Below the pieces are notes generated by a model that ran no database searches, was not told the DNA's origin, and was given only the letters and a program-made list of their open reading frames with translations. 64,000 nucleotides of DNA, from contig CAJNOP010000001.1 of the NCBI GenBank assembly GCA_905250075.1, positions 4,542,058 to 4,606,057 of the forward strand. The letters run 5' to 3'. The position numbers and the translations under genes were made by a program. Source of the DNA: Rotaria sp. Silwood1 (Eukaryota; Rotifera; Eurotatoria; Philodinida; Philodinidae). This document shows, piece by piece, positions 21,700-35,551 of the stretch (positions are counted from its first letter, which is position 1; every line of letters starts with the position of its first letter).

Positions 21700-24600
21700 T
21701 AATCAGGTACAATAAATGAAAATAACTGAATGTATACTTTCTAATTTTTATATGTTGAAATAAATTCATGTAAAATAAAGTTTTTAAACAAGAATATTGC
21801 AAAGAAATGAATTTAATGGCTAATAGAAATATTTCATTGTTGTTTTATCTAGAAATTTATTATGAATCATAATCATGATTAATTTTTTCCTATTTTTCAG
21901 TATCGTTAAAGCAAAATTCATTTGTGCTATTCGAATATTTTTTTTGTTCCTGGAATCTTCGAGTTATAATGTACTTTCTATGTTGATCTGATAACAAAAG
22001 GGTACGAATTAATATTGTCCATAAAGAATTCTATTCGACAAATTTTTACTTGGATGTTATTCATATATATATAAACAATTTGTTGTGAGACAATAAAAAG
22101 AATATGTTAGACAGCAGTAGCGCTCAATAGAAGCTTTTTTCTATCTTCTCTTGGATAAAAATACTTCATGCAAAAATTTCAATAGGATGTATTAATATAA
22201 GCTGGTTTTTGTATTAATCTTTTGGTTAAAGATATTATCTTTCGAAAACTTTCTTTGTTTTTTCGACAGATCTTATTCTGATATATAGCATATATGAAGA
22301 TTTACAGAACTAATCCAGTCGCTTTTCGACCGAAACAATGTTGGTTTGATGAATACCAGTGATTAAGACAAAAACTCAGAATGGTTTAGTTTATTAACAA
22401 AAAGCTGTGACCGTCCCTCAGATCACATGGAAAATCGACCTTTGAATTTCAGCTTCAAACTTAACATGAACAAAGTTCTGAATGAGATTAGTTGATTGTG
22501 CAACTATTTCTTTTCTGGAGATGTAGATATTTGAATAAGATTTGCTTTTACACATGAGAAAATTTTAAACCTTCAATATCTTTAGATCGAACATACTAGA
22601 AAAGTTACCAGTTATTCAATGAACTAATTTCATTGAGAACTTGGTTCGTTTTAAGTTTGAATTCGAAACTTGACAGTCGATTTTCCATGTGACTTAAAGA
22701 GGCCACAGATTCTCGTTGCATATAATTCAAATAGACACTGTACCAATTTTGAACAACATGATAAAGTTGTTGATCTTTTTTTTTCAATAGTTTGAATAGA
22801 AATGAGCAATTATCATGGTTATATCATATGCAAGTCGAAAAAAGCCATAGGACAATATCAAAACAAATGGTTACTGGTGTAGTAAAGAAATATTCGATTG
22901 AGTAAGATATTTTAGTATAGTCGAATTGATTGGAATCTTCCTTAGTGCATTTTTCAAAGATAGGTCTTTCTAATTGAGTTAAATATTTAAGTATTTGAAT
23001 ACATATATACTTTTAACTTTTTTTGTTAAATAACTAATGAATCTCTTGCCTGGTCATTTTTCTTCACTATGAGACTATGAACTCGAAATTATACTGATAT
23101 GCGATTCTTCTTTTAACTGATATTAATTTTGAAAAAAAATCTAATCTAGAGTTTTGTTCATCCAGTCTATATCTCATATTCTGACTAAAAAAAAAATATA
23201 ATCTATTAGTCATCAGAAATATTATTCAATTTCAAGAAAAAATAAAATATGAATGATAAGGGAAATATTACTTCAAAATTGTTAACCAGGGTAAGAACCA
23301 CATAAATTCCTTTTAATTAATTTATTCTTAAATGAACTAATTTTTTAAGTGTAGATAAGAACGACAATATAATTTTCGTTTTTAACAAATTTATTTTAAA
23401 TTTCCACTAGCTACTTTGTATCGACTTATTTCTACATAGTTGGAATCCGAATTATAGAATAAAGCTGATAATTAATGAGAAAACTTATCTGATTGATCAC
23501 TTTTGTTTAATCTGAAGAAATGGACTTAATAGAGTTTAAAAACTCAGAACATCTATCATTGTTGTATTGATCCAAAGAAATAGATTTGATCTAGTTTTTT
23601 TTTAAAGATAAGATACCGCTTTTTTTTGTAAATTTTTCTTTTTCAATCAATAGTAAGATACACATGGTTTCCAACAAATACTCGAAAAATAATTCAGAAT
23701 ATGACAGAGATGTTTTATTGTCTGATTTGATGATTGTTGTTGATTGATATTTCTACAGTACACTAATTGTTAATGGAATGGATGCATATAAACAAAAGCT
23801 TTCAGCGTGTAAAAACAAGAAAGTTTACACAGAGCGCGATAATATTTAAATATATTAGTAATTCTATTCATCGACTGAACTTCTAGATCAATTTTTGTTT
23901 CAAACTTTCTTCTTTTATTAAAATTTTACAATAAGATTGTGCAATACTAGATGAGAAATTGACAGTGAATAAGAAGAGAACCATGATAAAAGCAATATGC
24001 ATTTAAAAAAATATATAAATATAAACTATTTGTCGTAAAAAATGTTTGCAGTGTTGCAATGAAGAAATCTGGTTCAACATGGTACTCCGATGTGCTCAAA
24101 TGGATTTTGATCAACAAACAAGAAAATATTAAAGAAATTGATGCATTTATTTTTGAAGAAAACCATCCATTATGGGTCCAGCACTTAAAAAAATCTCAAA
24201 TGATCTATTAAGTCATTTTCATGTAATTATTTGATCATGGTTTTGAATTGAAATCGTTATAAATATTAATTATATCTTGTTTATATTCATCTTTCATTAA
24301 TTATAATGCTTATTTAAATATATTTCAGAAATATAATTATGGAATAAATAATATGAAGAAGACATCTTTTAGAAAAAAAAAATATTATTACGAGAAACAT
24401 TCTTTAGAAATTCTCAGCATGAATCTGTAGTGTTTGTCTTTTCGAATTTTTTTAAAATAATCATTGAATTTGATGAGATATGTCTATTGATCAACTGCTG
24501 AAATCAATTATGTAAATCGATTTTTTTCCACATCTTGTGTTATGGATTTGTTTATTCTCCTAAAAATATGAGTAAGGATAAATATCATTATCAAAAACGC

Positions 24601-25908
24601 TTAAACAATATTGAAGCTTGTTGATCCTAAATATGAGGAATGTTTTTCCTAATAGTAAAATGCTTCCAATTATCTATTATCATCTTTTATATTGAAATCA
24701 ATTAATTCTAACACAGTGAAAATTAAATTGTAAACTTTGTTTTTAAGAATTATTCAAAAAGAAAACACAGGATACCTAATATAATATTTTATTAATGTTG
24801 GATCTTAATGATGATCATGAACATTAAGAAAGTACAAAATGTAAAATGGCTCTTTTTTTGTTTTTACATCACAACTATGAATGCAACGGTCCCATTCCTA
24901 CTGCTTCGGCTTATTTTATCGCTGAAAATGAGATCGAGACTAAGCATTACTCTTAGAAGCTTTTTAAACATTGGAAATCTGCTATTTTATTTTTACTGGT
25001 AGAAATTGAATGTATTACTGGTTCTTATGAATTTTTATATAACTTGAGTCAAAAATTCAATATTGTCAGGCGATTGAAAAGCACTATAAAACCGTTCATA
25101 TACAATCCAACATTGAAATTGTTCAATGTAGCTAGTAATAAGAAGGAAAAAAAGAAATGGATATTTATATCCTAATCATCTCAACTTTTGCCATAGCATT
25201 TATTGAACTTTTAAGATACAATTTATCATGACGGTTGTACATGATAATGTGTGAACGATGATCAACTGGTTGTTGATACTTTTCCAATGACATACGATAT
25301 ATCATGATTACGAACGAAATCGGATTAGAGTATCATAGTATTGATCATATCAAATATACAATCCTTGAAAGGCTTATTCAAATATCAGTTGAAGACAAAG
25401 TTTTGTGTCAACATGAAGTTATGGTACGAATTTCACACAAAACAAAACCTTTTACAAAAGATATTGTATGTATATGATGATTTTTTTCTTTTAAAAACCA
25501 ACAGCAAAGGCTTTTATTCGATATCAGATATACTTGTATAAGCTTCAAGTTAATTTCGTGATAAAAATAAAATATATGTATATACATATGTATATATTGA
25601 ACATCGATAGGAAATGACAGCCAATTAAATCCTCAAAATTTCATTTTCAAACCAATAAATCATGCATTCAAACATGAAAAAATTCGGCAACGATAGTCTG
25701 TTGATAATATAATCGAAAAAAACGATATATCTGTAAATGGAATTAAAAAACAAATCAACAAGCAAAAGCCATGAAACATGTATCTGATGTTATAATAATA
25801 AACAATGCTACAACATTAAAATAGTTTCCATAAAAAACATACATATACAATTAAACATCAATAAAAACATTAGACTAAAATTAAAAAAAATAGACATACA
25901 CACATAAT
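21700..25908. other. Four kilobases without a supported gene; coding-like remnants
   Basis: Holds the USP 3' UTR and, in 22,412-22,787, an inverted duplication of a coding-like block (listed separately). Short coding-looking frames broken by stops occur around 24,057-24,210 (STWYSDVLKWILINKQENIK) and 24,880-25,160 (CNGPIPTASAYFIAENEIET), which could be exons of a decayed gene; I do not recognise it. Confidence 0.35.
22412..22787. repeat. Inverted duplication of a short coding-like block
   Basis: Plus strand from 22,429 reads MENRPLNFSFKLNMNKVLNE; minus strand from about 22,691 reads MENRLSSFEFKLKTNQVLNE. The two are homologous at DNA and peptide level in opposite orientation, about 110 bases apart. 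The minus copy extends upstream as an open frame to 22,787 (LYHVVQNWYSVYLNYMQRES). Either a foldback element or two inverted fragments of a gene exon. Confidence 0.45.
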
Positions 25909-28900
25909 CTATTTTTTTCTTTTTTTATTTGTTAGTCTTTTTCTTCGTTTTCGTACTGCTGAATAACGTTTAGCTAGAATTAATTTTCCTTGTGATGTTA
26001 ACCATTTTTTAGCTTTTATCGGTTCATTTGGTTTAAATAAAATTTGTTTACTACCATCACAATCGCCTGCTTGCATTGCATTACATAATTTATTAGCCCA
26101 TGGATATGAAAGACAATGATAAACAACAAAATGATTTAATAAACCTGTATTTTCATGTGTTTGACTTTCTTCACATAATCTTATATCATGAAATTTATTT
26201 AGACCGAATACACCTAATTTTGTTAATGGACAACGACCACGAAAAGATTTCGGTAAAATATTTACAATTGATTCTGTTGATTGTGAAAAAAGATCACAGT
26301 CACGTTCACAACCATTAAACATTATATGACGAACAAGACGTACTAAAAAAAATTCAATATTTCTTCAATATACAAGTTTTTTTTTTCTTGTTTTTTTTTT
26401 TCACACGTACATGAAGCTTTAGAACTGAGACAATGAAAAACACGTAAATGTGTAAATAAATAAATTGATGATATATTACTACGTGAACATGGTACATGTC
26501 GTAATGGATGTTTATTTAAATCAATGCCATATAATTTATTTGTTAATGGACATATATTTACTTGAAAATGATTTACAACTGGTTTCTATATTTAAATATA
26601 AGCAAAAAAAACTATAATATGAGATACTTTGAAAGAAACCATATATTATTTTACCGATGATGAAGCATCTTTTCTACGACGTACACTTGACATGGAAAAA
26701 ATAGAATTGTTTTTTTATATGATTAAAAAATAAAGTAACATTAAAACTAACTTTGTACTAACTATTCGATGTTCACCACCGAAATCTGGATCAGAGCCAA
26801 GATTATCATTATCAGTCTCATCTTCTTCATCAGTATCATCGTCTAATAGTTCAAACAAAAGACAATAGTGCGATTGTTCTTATTTTAAATATGATTTTTT
26901 TTTGGTTACCTGATCGAATGGATTCATTAGGAATGTCTTTACTACTTGAAGTTGCCGTTTCTGTGTTACTGTTCTTAGTTGTACTTGAATTTGTACCATT
27001 TGGAATGCTAGAAATAAACATATGAAATTTTCTAACGAAAACAAAAGAATTCATTCAAGTAATTAAATCGCCTCTGAAAAACATTAATGTTTAAGTAACT
27101 AGTCATGTTTACTAACGTCTTCACCAACTATTCATCTCATTTTGAACATCGAGATATTAATGATTATTTACATAACGAATTCTGAACATGAGTTTGATAC
27201 TATTGAAAAAAATAACAATAAACATCAAGGAATAAGTTCATCTCTGCACTATATATGTATCACACATATTAAATGTTTTCTTTTTCAAGGATAACTTTTT
27301 ATATTATGGAAGTTTATGTTGAATTTTGATACATTTTGAATATCTATCATAAATATGATAGTTAAGTAATTGCTAACCAACTTAATATATTAGAGAATCT
27401 TAATTTAGGACCACATTCTATCAGATTTGATTGTTCGTGTGTGACATCCAATTTTATAGTCTATTAGATATGGTCACGATGTTAATTTTTAGTCTCATTC
27501 TTCCTCTGATAGATATAGCTAAGGCAAAACTATCATATAAAAATATTTTGATTGTAAAAAACATTCTAACGTCATTAGAGACAAATAATAAATTCGTTAA
27601 ATAGGAAACTTCTGTTGCAACGATATATTCTCACTGAAAAGTAAACAAAAGACCTTTTCATTAAAGTTACTATTGACTTCAAATTTGTTATAGCTATAGA
27701 GCAAGTAGTATATTCACTTTGAAAAACATTTCGATTTAACAAGGATTGTGTGCCGAAGATTTTTTCACTTTCAGACAATTATTTAAGTTTAATATTACTT
27801 GTTGTTCGTTGCTTCTCTCTTATATCATACTGTGTTTCGAATTATGCAATCAAAATTTATCAAGATCTTATGCATATAATTAGTCATTGAGAGGTTTTAT
27901 CTATAGCATATAGTTGATTGTAATTAAAACTAATTCAAGTGACGAAAGAATCTAATTAAAAAATTCGAAATAATTGATGTCTACTTAACCTGTCAACATC
28001 TATAAATAGAGCTTGAAACTTTAGCTTATCACATTATTTCATTATCGAATTTTTATTTTTTCTTCTAATTAACGGTAGAGTGTTGTCAAAAGAAAGATAC
28101 TTTTATTTAATAGATTCTTTTCTAGCTCTATCTATTACAAACAAATTGATTTCAAAAAAAAAGAATTTTATGAGCTCAGAAATTAAACTTTCTAAGGAAG
28201 TAAGGTTTTTTTTAGATCACGCTAGTATATGATCAAATTTCCATCGAAAAGCTCTAACATCGGAGTGACTAGAATTACGAATTCTTTTTTGTACAGTATC
28301 AAATTTTAAAAAGAAAAAAAAAAGCCGATAAGAAAAGCAACAGTTTTTAATACTCAAAATCTCGAATAGAATATTATCGTAGTCAATAAACCTTAAACAG
28401 TATTTAGTTTTCCTGTAAATACGTTGTCTTATGTGCAAGATAGATCTTAAAACTCGAATCTTTCTCATCGAGATCGCTTTCTACTAATATTTCGGACTAA
28501 TATTTTTCTGTTGATCATATAAGAAAATATCTACTTTGTTTCTTCTTGTTGATTATTTTGAGAATGACCATTAGTATTGTGTTGCTGTTGTTGTTCTTCA
28601 TCATCATCATCATCAATTTCTTCATAATCAATAGAAAATTGTGCTAAAGGTGACGATTTACTTACTAAAAGTTAAAAATAAAAATAAAAATAAAAATCAA
28701 TAAATTATTTTCCTATAATATTATATACATACTTTTAGGTTTAGTAATAATCTCTTCACTCTTAACTTTTACTAATGGACTAGAAGTTTCTAAAAAAACA
28801 TAAAAAAATTAATTTTTTGATTCATTAAGAAAATATTTTCTACCATCATTAATGCCATTTGGTTGATGATATTCATAATCATTAATTAATTGTTGTATTT

Positions 28901-29288
28901 GATGCATAAATTTTTTAAATTTTAATCGTTTTTGTGATGATTGTAATATATGTAAACGTAAATCAGCACAATCTTGTGGTCTTACTGTTAACTGTATTGT
29001 TTTTTCATGAAAATATTTATCATTTATTTCGTAATATTGTATTTCACGATTAAAAAAATTTATTAACTGTTTTTTTTCATTTTCAATATCATCAATAAAT
29101 TGTTTATTTAATATTTGCTGTTGTTTACCGTCATTTAATAACAATTGATATTCTTGTTTATAATTTGAATAATGTTCATTAAGATGTTCTATACACACGA
29201 ATAATTTACAATGTGGACAATAAGTAAAATGTGTTTGATGACACATAGATACTTGACATTTATCATCATCAGGTGGATCAGGTGTCAT
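25909..29288 (-). CDS. B-box-like / CPL-repeat zinc-binding protein, paralogue A
   Basis: Exons complement(28844..29288, 28733..28789, 28535..28664, 26910..27007, 26752..26842, 26655..26685, 26411..26585, 25909..26342); 486 residues. N-terminus: a B-box-like Cys/His module C-x4-C-x7-C-x2-C-x4-C-x2-H-x3-H (CPHCKLFVCIEHLNEH), then a helical Gln/Lys-rich region to residue 148, an acidic Ser/Asp-rich linker, then two related units beginning CPLTNKLYGIDL and CPLTKLGVFGLN, each with a second Cys and a closing H(x3-4)H, and a basic C-terminus. I do not know the family; nucleic-acid or protein binding through zinc is inference. Exon 1 is 445 bases and the sixth exon 31 bases, both exactly as in paralogue B. 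The 1,527-base third intron could instead be a gene boundary: without splicing at GTAGAT the frame ends at a TAG at 28531-28533. The match to paralogue B favours one gene. Confidence 0.7.
27008..28534 (-). other. Long third intron of paralogue A
   Basis: Donor GTAGAT at 28534 and acceptor TTTCTAG at 27008 join in phase 2 (aa|c). No coding sequence, transposon ends or RNA gene were recognised inside. All other introns of this gene except the adjoining ones are under 70 bases. Confidence 0.5.
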
Positions 29289-32200
29289 TAGAAAAACAAA
29301 AACAAAAAAAGAGAATAATTTCAATCTGAAAATAAAATCTTTTAATTTGTGTTTTTTTTTTTTTGAATTTTAATTAATATATTTTATTGATCAAATATGA
29401 TCATTTATTATGTTTTAATGTGTAATCAATAAATAAAGTGACTGGTGTTCATTTTTACGACAGAATATAAATATTGAACAATTTTTCTGTTAAATCATAT
29501 AAACGACAATTTATCAAAGAAAACTTATTAATTAATAAATTTGAAAAATAAATCGATATTTTTATATTAGAGAAAAGCTCTAGTGATCAAATGAGTGATT
29601 TTTACACACTTACGAAGATTAAAACCATGAGAATAACGATGATAATTTATTAATGAAAAGAATGAAACAACGAGACGAGTGTATCGAAGATATAGTCAGA
29701 TATCATTTGATCCTATAAGATTATTATTTTATGGCTTTGAAGATCAAAGTAATTTGATTATCCGATTTTTTCGATTTAAAATTCTAAATTGGAAAAAAAC
29801 TGACTCTAAAAACTAAAGTGTGAGTTGAAACTCAATGTCAAAATCTAGCCAATTATATTTGTTTAGTAAACGTAAGCATTCGTTGTTTTCATTGGCAAAA
29901 GCCTTACAATTCGATAGATTTTCTCAAAATGTAGTGTGAATTATTTGCTTGACCTTCTACTAAGAATTGAACTACCTATTGAAAATATTTTACTTTTTCA
30001 GCAAAAGATATAATCTATAGAATGATCTATGTAAATTATTTATAATAAAATCTTTCAATCTATAATGGATAATATTGATTTCGACAATAGCCAACTTTGC
30101 CGATGTTCATTTTCCAGAGTATTTAAAACGTCTGAAGCGGCAGTTTACAGATGAGATCTACTCGATTTAGTTTTTAATAGCATATAATAAAATCTTACCA
30201 GAAAAAGTCCTAGTCATATAAACAATGAGCTCTCATCCTTTTAAGTTCATTCTTTAGGTTTGTGCTTATAAATACAATGGGATCGTTTTATATTAGATTC
30301 ACTCATGGAAATTGAAACAGACTAATCCTATTGCATGTAGAAATTGAGTCAGCCAACAATGGTGCACAAAACTAATCCATTAATTTTCGAATAGCTGAAT
30401 ATTACGTATACTATAGTTTTCAGTTAATAATTCAAATAGCCAAATAATTCAAGCACATAGATTAATACGAAAATATTCCAGTCAACCAATCAAGGAAAAA
30501 GCTCCGCTAGAAAAAGAAAAAAACGTATACAAACTATTTATAGTAAAAAAAGAATAGATGACTTTGAGTTGAACTCCCCGTTTATATTAAGCAAGAAAAA
30601 ATAGCTAGCTTTGCATGTTAAAATATTAAATAGAAAACATTGTTGCTTACTCATATTGAATCAGCTTTTCGTGATTATGAAAATTATTGTCTGATATTTA
30701 AAAAAATTGAAATAATAACTAAAAATGTTTTAAAATAGTTAATAATAATAATAACCTTATCGTTTCTTATTATTCTAGAAAAGTGGAAGAAATTAATTTT
30801 AATAGGTGTTTAATTATTTGCAAAAGTTGGCTAGTATATCGACATTTAGAAGCATACTAGTGATTATTATTAATTATATAAACTCAAAATTTTTTCATAT
30901 ATAAATTTCAAGAGATCACTCTAACCTATGAATACCACTTTTTGACTATGATTTTGGGTACACATAATCATATACGGGTACCCATCTCGTTCTGAAGTGT
31001 CTGAAAAATGGCTCATCAGAAAAATTTGAAATTTTCAGAGCATGTAGATCTTGATGAATACAGAAAAAACTATCATAGATTCAAAGTTCACGGATGCTAT
31101 CATTTATGAGTTAATAGAAATACAATGGCGAAAAAAGAGCCTCAATTTTCGCCTCCGTTTCCCCGAAATTTTATGTTTAATAGAGCTTTAATTTCCTTCT
31201 TTCAGGTACTAGATACTGATTGGGATGAGTGTCTCTATATTTTTTATGCCTCGAATATAAAAAGGTCTAAGCATCGAAGATATCCTAAAAAACGCACTTT
31301 TTTCAATAAAGCTTTTCATTGCAAGAGATACCAAAAAATGAGCAGGATAATAGTTTTTGAAGCAATAAACAAAATACCTATCGCAAACAGTATATATTGT
31401 AGGTGGAGAATGTTTCAACTCGATCGGACGCAATAGAGCGGAAAAATGGGAGAGGATTTTTCTTACTTACTTTCATGAAAAAGTTACTTTGAGATAAACA
31501 TAAAACAATATACAGCTTTCGCTAGTTTTATTTCTTGTCGAATTCTTTAACGTTTAAAGATAATTTTTGGATCGGAAACTCAACTCAGTAGATAGATACT
31601 ATTTCAGACTATACAGTGGTCACAAAAAAATCCTTAAACGTAATATCAATTCTATTGCAATTATTTGAATATTTACTGTTTTCTCTCATTTGATATAAAT
31701 AAAGTTGCGTATAACATTTTACTTTTAGGTCGAAGATTGCATTGATCTATATTTTGATTCTTAAAAAAATTTTTAAGTTTTCTTTTTTTTCTATTTTGTT
31801 TTCATTTAATTCATTTTTTTCTAAAAATTTCAATAATGATAAATACAATTTATGCACAAATACAGAATGTTTCATAATTTTCGACTCTATTTTTTTTTAT
31901 ATCTCGGTTATATTTGAAGGCAAATGGATATTGAATATATGTATTTGTAGATAAGCATATAAGCTATCATCCAAGAGAAATTGAAAGCACTTTGCATCAA
32001 TTTAAAATGATCAAATGTTAGGAAATTCATTTTCTTCATTTTTGGTGAACCGTATCTCTGTAAAGAAACAAGCAAATATGATGGAGTTTTCATTATACGT
32101 GGATTCCAACTTGATCTATCGTCGATGAAAATTTGATTCGTTTTTGTACAGCGAAAACAGTTTCATTCTCAAACGATTGACTACTGCGGAATCTCAAAAA

Positions 32201-34640
32201 AAAAACTGAAATGACCTAACGGTGAATATTTTGAGAATAGCTCTGCTATAGTTGTACTGAAACATATTAAATTTTCATGAATTGTAGATCTAACTGAAAT
32301 CCATCTATAATGAAAATCACGGAGTATTTACTTGTGTCTTCACGAAGATATAGTTGACCAAAGGGGAATAAGATGACTTTCTGTAACGTTCAACTACGTC
32401 GAAATAGTAACTTTAATAATTTTTTCTTTATATTTTTACTAATGTAGTATTATTCTTTGAGGTGATAGAAACTGAATCCGATTTCTCTTGTATAATAACT
32501 TATATACTATTCTTTAAATACAACCAAGATACAACTATATTAATTAAAGCCAAAACTTATGAAATATACCTAACTGTCATATGACGTACTGTGGAACAAT
32601 TTTAGATATTTTATTGAACTTTTTAGTCAGAATAAGGCATTTTCGAATGTATCAAAATTCAGAATTTTACTTTTCAATAGTGTCTGTAAATAGAACTAAC
32701 AAATATCAAAAAGCTTTGAAATTTATAGTTATATTTAGTAGCTCAATTGACTTAAAAGTTGAGTATCTCAAGAATGACAAGTTCGTTTTGTATGAAGCTT
32801 TCAAAAATTTTTAATGATTATTAGTTCTATCTAAAGGCAACATTTCAATGTGAAACTCCTCATTTTGATATTTTCGGAAATGACATACTCTGACAAAAAT
32901 ACTCTAGCAAAACAGCTATAACTCTTCATCAGCAGTTGATTGACTCGAATTCTTTCACGCTTTTCTTAGTCTCATCAAGATCTTCTTGTAGCCGTCATAT
33001 CAAGTTGAGCAGCGTCCGACACATGGGAATGTTTCCCTTGTAAGGTTTGTTTTGTTGTTTGTTATAGAAAATATATTTAGGGTGTTTTTTTTCTGTCAAT
33101 GCGGACAAAAATCGGCAAATTTTTATTTGTATGTTTTCTTACTTAACATTGACTAATAAAAGATATTAGGATTTGTACTATAGGTATGAGTTTACATTCG
33201 AGATATGAATCTAAAATTAATTTATTTATTAGATTAGAAAAAAAACGTTCGTTGTTATTTGGAGATATTCTTAACACAAAATAAACATCGAGACAATGTT
33301 ACGAGAAAAAAACTGAAGTGACAAAAGAAATCAAGGTAAAATATTTTACGAAGTAATGAAAAAGTATGTGCTCATCATCTGTCACAACTTGATTCATTTT
33401 TTTATATGAATATTTTGACAGTAATAGATCATCAGAATAAAATACATATAGAACAAAAGAAAGATATAAATTGAGTACTATAGAATAAAAAACAACCAAG
33501 TTTCATATGCGTTTTACACTATGTATATTGCAACATAAAATAAAACGATTCAGCTATAATTTATAACTTATCTGAAGGCTCATACTTATTTTAACATAAC
33601 CAGATAAAACAAAGCTTCTCTTTGATATACAATAATTTTGTACCAGTAATCAAGTTTTAATCTCCTTTACTAAATAAAAAACAAAGTAATCTTTTTTATT
33701 TAAATCTCTGTTTTCCTATTTCATCAAATACAAAGATCTCACTTTTTCTTATACTAAATCGAATTTTTCATACTGCTCATAAAGATTAACAAATGTCTGA
33801 ATAGTTGAATGATTAATGATATCTGATAATGTTGAATAATCTGTAGTATAAAGAGAAAACGTGTATAAGACTATAGTTTCATTCGACACTACTTAACTTG
33901 AATGTTTTTTTTTCTTCCATTAAGAATTCTCACTGTGTGCCTACGACAAACTAGGACATAATATACCTAAATTTCAACTCTCATTCGAAAATTATAAAAT
34001 CTCTGTTTACTTATTTTTCTTTTAATGTTAATATTTCAATGAAAAAACACAGAAATCATCGTGAAGGTATGTTTGTTTTAATGAAAAATACAATATAATA
34101 TAATAAGAACATTTTCTCAAATTCTTTAACAAATAAATGTTACGTAACAGTCAAAAATATCAGTACAATGCCTCACTTATAAAAAGAAAAGTAATTTTCA
34201 CTCACCAATTTTTATTCTTAATATCATTGATAAAATAATATTCTACAAAAACAAATAAATCATATGCATGTTTTTCTATTGAATTTAAATAAGATTCAAA
34301 TTATTGTCTTATATCCTTGATAGTCTATATATTAAACAATGACAATCATAAACACACGCACACACACACATGCAGCCATAAAAAAGAAAACGAGAAAAAA
34401 AGAAGTGACAATAAACGGGAAGAAAAAGCAACTGCTTACACACATAAATCCAAAGAACAAGAGAAAAAAACAAAAGAAAAGTTCGATAGTCAAAAGAAAA
34501 AAGTTATGTACAACAAAAGAAAAAAAAAGACGAGAATAGACAAATTTACTGGTATAAAGAGCCATAAAAGAAAAAAACTCAAAACAGTATGACCAATCTA
34601 TTCGACATGCAGAAAATATTAATGCTTATTTTTTCTGTCA
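29289..34640. other. Five kilobases without a supported gene, dispersed repeats
   Basis: No gene. Contains at least two copies of a degenerate dispersed sequence of the form AAATTTTCAGAGnATGTAGATCT (near 31,032 and, more diverged, 32,268; a third copy lies in a BLM intron near 42,080). Near 33,027-33,045 the sequence GGGAATGTTTCCCTTGTAA equals the terminus of the foldback at 34,935, implying a truncated copy. A short CA-rich run lies at 34,350-34,370, followed to about 34,570 by a purine-rich (A/G) tract. Confidence 0.5.
34350..34570 (+). repeat. CA microsatellite and purine-rich tract
   Basis: ACACACGCACACACACACA-type repeat followed by about 200 bases dominated by A and G on the plus strand (runs of AAAAGAAAA). 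The plus strand stays open through much of it only because Lys codons dominate, so I do not call a gene. Confidence 0.6.
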
Positions 34641-34733
34641 TCACCAAATTGGTGGCGGTGGTTGTGGCTGATGATTGCTATTTTGTTGAACATGTTTTGC
34701 TAATTGAGTTGGAGGTCGAAAACGATTTGCGTT
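34641..34733 (-). other. Candidate terminal exon, perhaps of zinc-binding paralogue B
   Basis: On the minus strand an acceptor (TTTTATTAG) is followed by 30 codons with clear coding character, beginning NANRFRPPTQLAKHVQQ and ending QPQPPPPIW then TGA. It has no start of its own. Exon 7 of paralogue B contains AAG|GTATAA at 36,588, a phase 0 donor two codons before its stop, and this exon enters in phase 0. Splicing would replace the last Val with these 30 residues across a 1,854-base intron containing two foldback elements. It could equally belong to another gene. Confidence 0.45.
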
Positions 34734-34934
34734 CTAATAAAAAATAAACAAAAATTTTTATTTGCTATTTAGATGAAAATAAAAAAGCATTGCTTATTCA
34801 ATAGTAATATGTCTATTTTTATTAGTTGAGATAGCAAAAGTTGCCATAAGTTCGCAGAGATATAGAAATGATAAACATGTAAAAAGAAATGACATTTTTT
34901 CTCCGAAACAACAGAAACTAGATTTTTACACTAA

Positions 34935-35551
34935 CAAGGGAACATTCCCAGTTGCCCATTCGCTTTTGAGTTGAGACTTTGCACATCTTGTAGACCTTAG
35001 TGAACTATATCTACCATAAAAAGATTTCGTGCCCATGACGTGTTCCTGGTGAGATATCGAGTTTTTAGTGAATTTTTTCTATAGGACCCCACTTTTGCAG
35101 CAAAGCTATGGCGTTGAATTTTGATCTGAAACTTTGCCCATATAAAGGCCTCAGCTAGATTAGCTTGCAAAAAAAATTTTAGAAATTTTGGATAAAGTCT
35201 CCGAGCTACGAAGCTTTCAAAAAATGCATATTGTATATGCTATCTATGAAAAAGGGTCTGTACCTTGATAGTTCTACATCTCGGAGAAACTTTATCCAAA
35301 ACTTCTAAAATTTTTTTGCAAGCTAGTCTAGCTGAGGCCTTTATATGGGCAAAGTTTCAGGTCAAAATTCAACCCCATAGCTTTGCTGCAAAAGTGGGAT
35401 CCTATAGAAAAAATTCACTAAAAACTCGATATCTCACCAGGAACACGCCATGGGCACGAAATCTTTTTATGGTAGATATAGTTCACTAAGGTCTACAAGA
35501 TGTGCAAAGTCCCAACTCAAAAGCGAATGGGCACCTGGGAATGTTCCCTTG
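34935..35551. mobile_element. Long inverted-repeat MITE with TAA target duplication
   Basis: Left end CAAGGGAACATTCCCAGTTG, right end GTTCCCTTG in reverse; arms of about 280 bases are almost identical inverted copies (for example TTTGCACATCTTGTAGACC in the left arm and its complement in the right). The centre is about 60 bases. The flanks are TAA on both sides (34,932-34,934 and 35,552-35,554). A three-base TWA duplication is typical of PIF/Harbinger elements; no transposase is encoded, so this is a non-autonomous copy. A lone similar terminus occurs at about 33,027. Confidence 0.8.

Noticed and set aside
17150-25900. CRISPR arrays, bacterial operons or phage genes
   Set aside because: The introns, gene families and repeat types are eukaryotic throughout; no regularly spaced direct repeats were seen.
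28531-28664. Stop at 28,531 as the end of a separate B-box gene
   Set aside because: A GTAGAT donor just before the stop joins in phase to 27,007, and paralogue B shows the same N- and C-terminal parts in one gene. Kept as the main alternative.
31125-31436. Open frames on both strands of about 75-100 codons
   Set aside because: Both strands open over the same bases, no homology recognised, lies within repeat-like sequence.
34317-34592. Lys-rich plus-strand open frame
   Set aside because: It is a translation of the CA and purine-rich tracts; the complementary strand is equally open.
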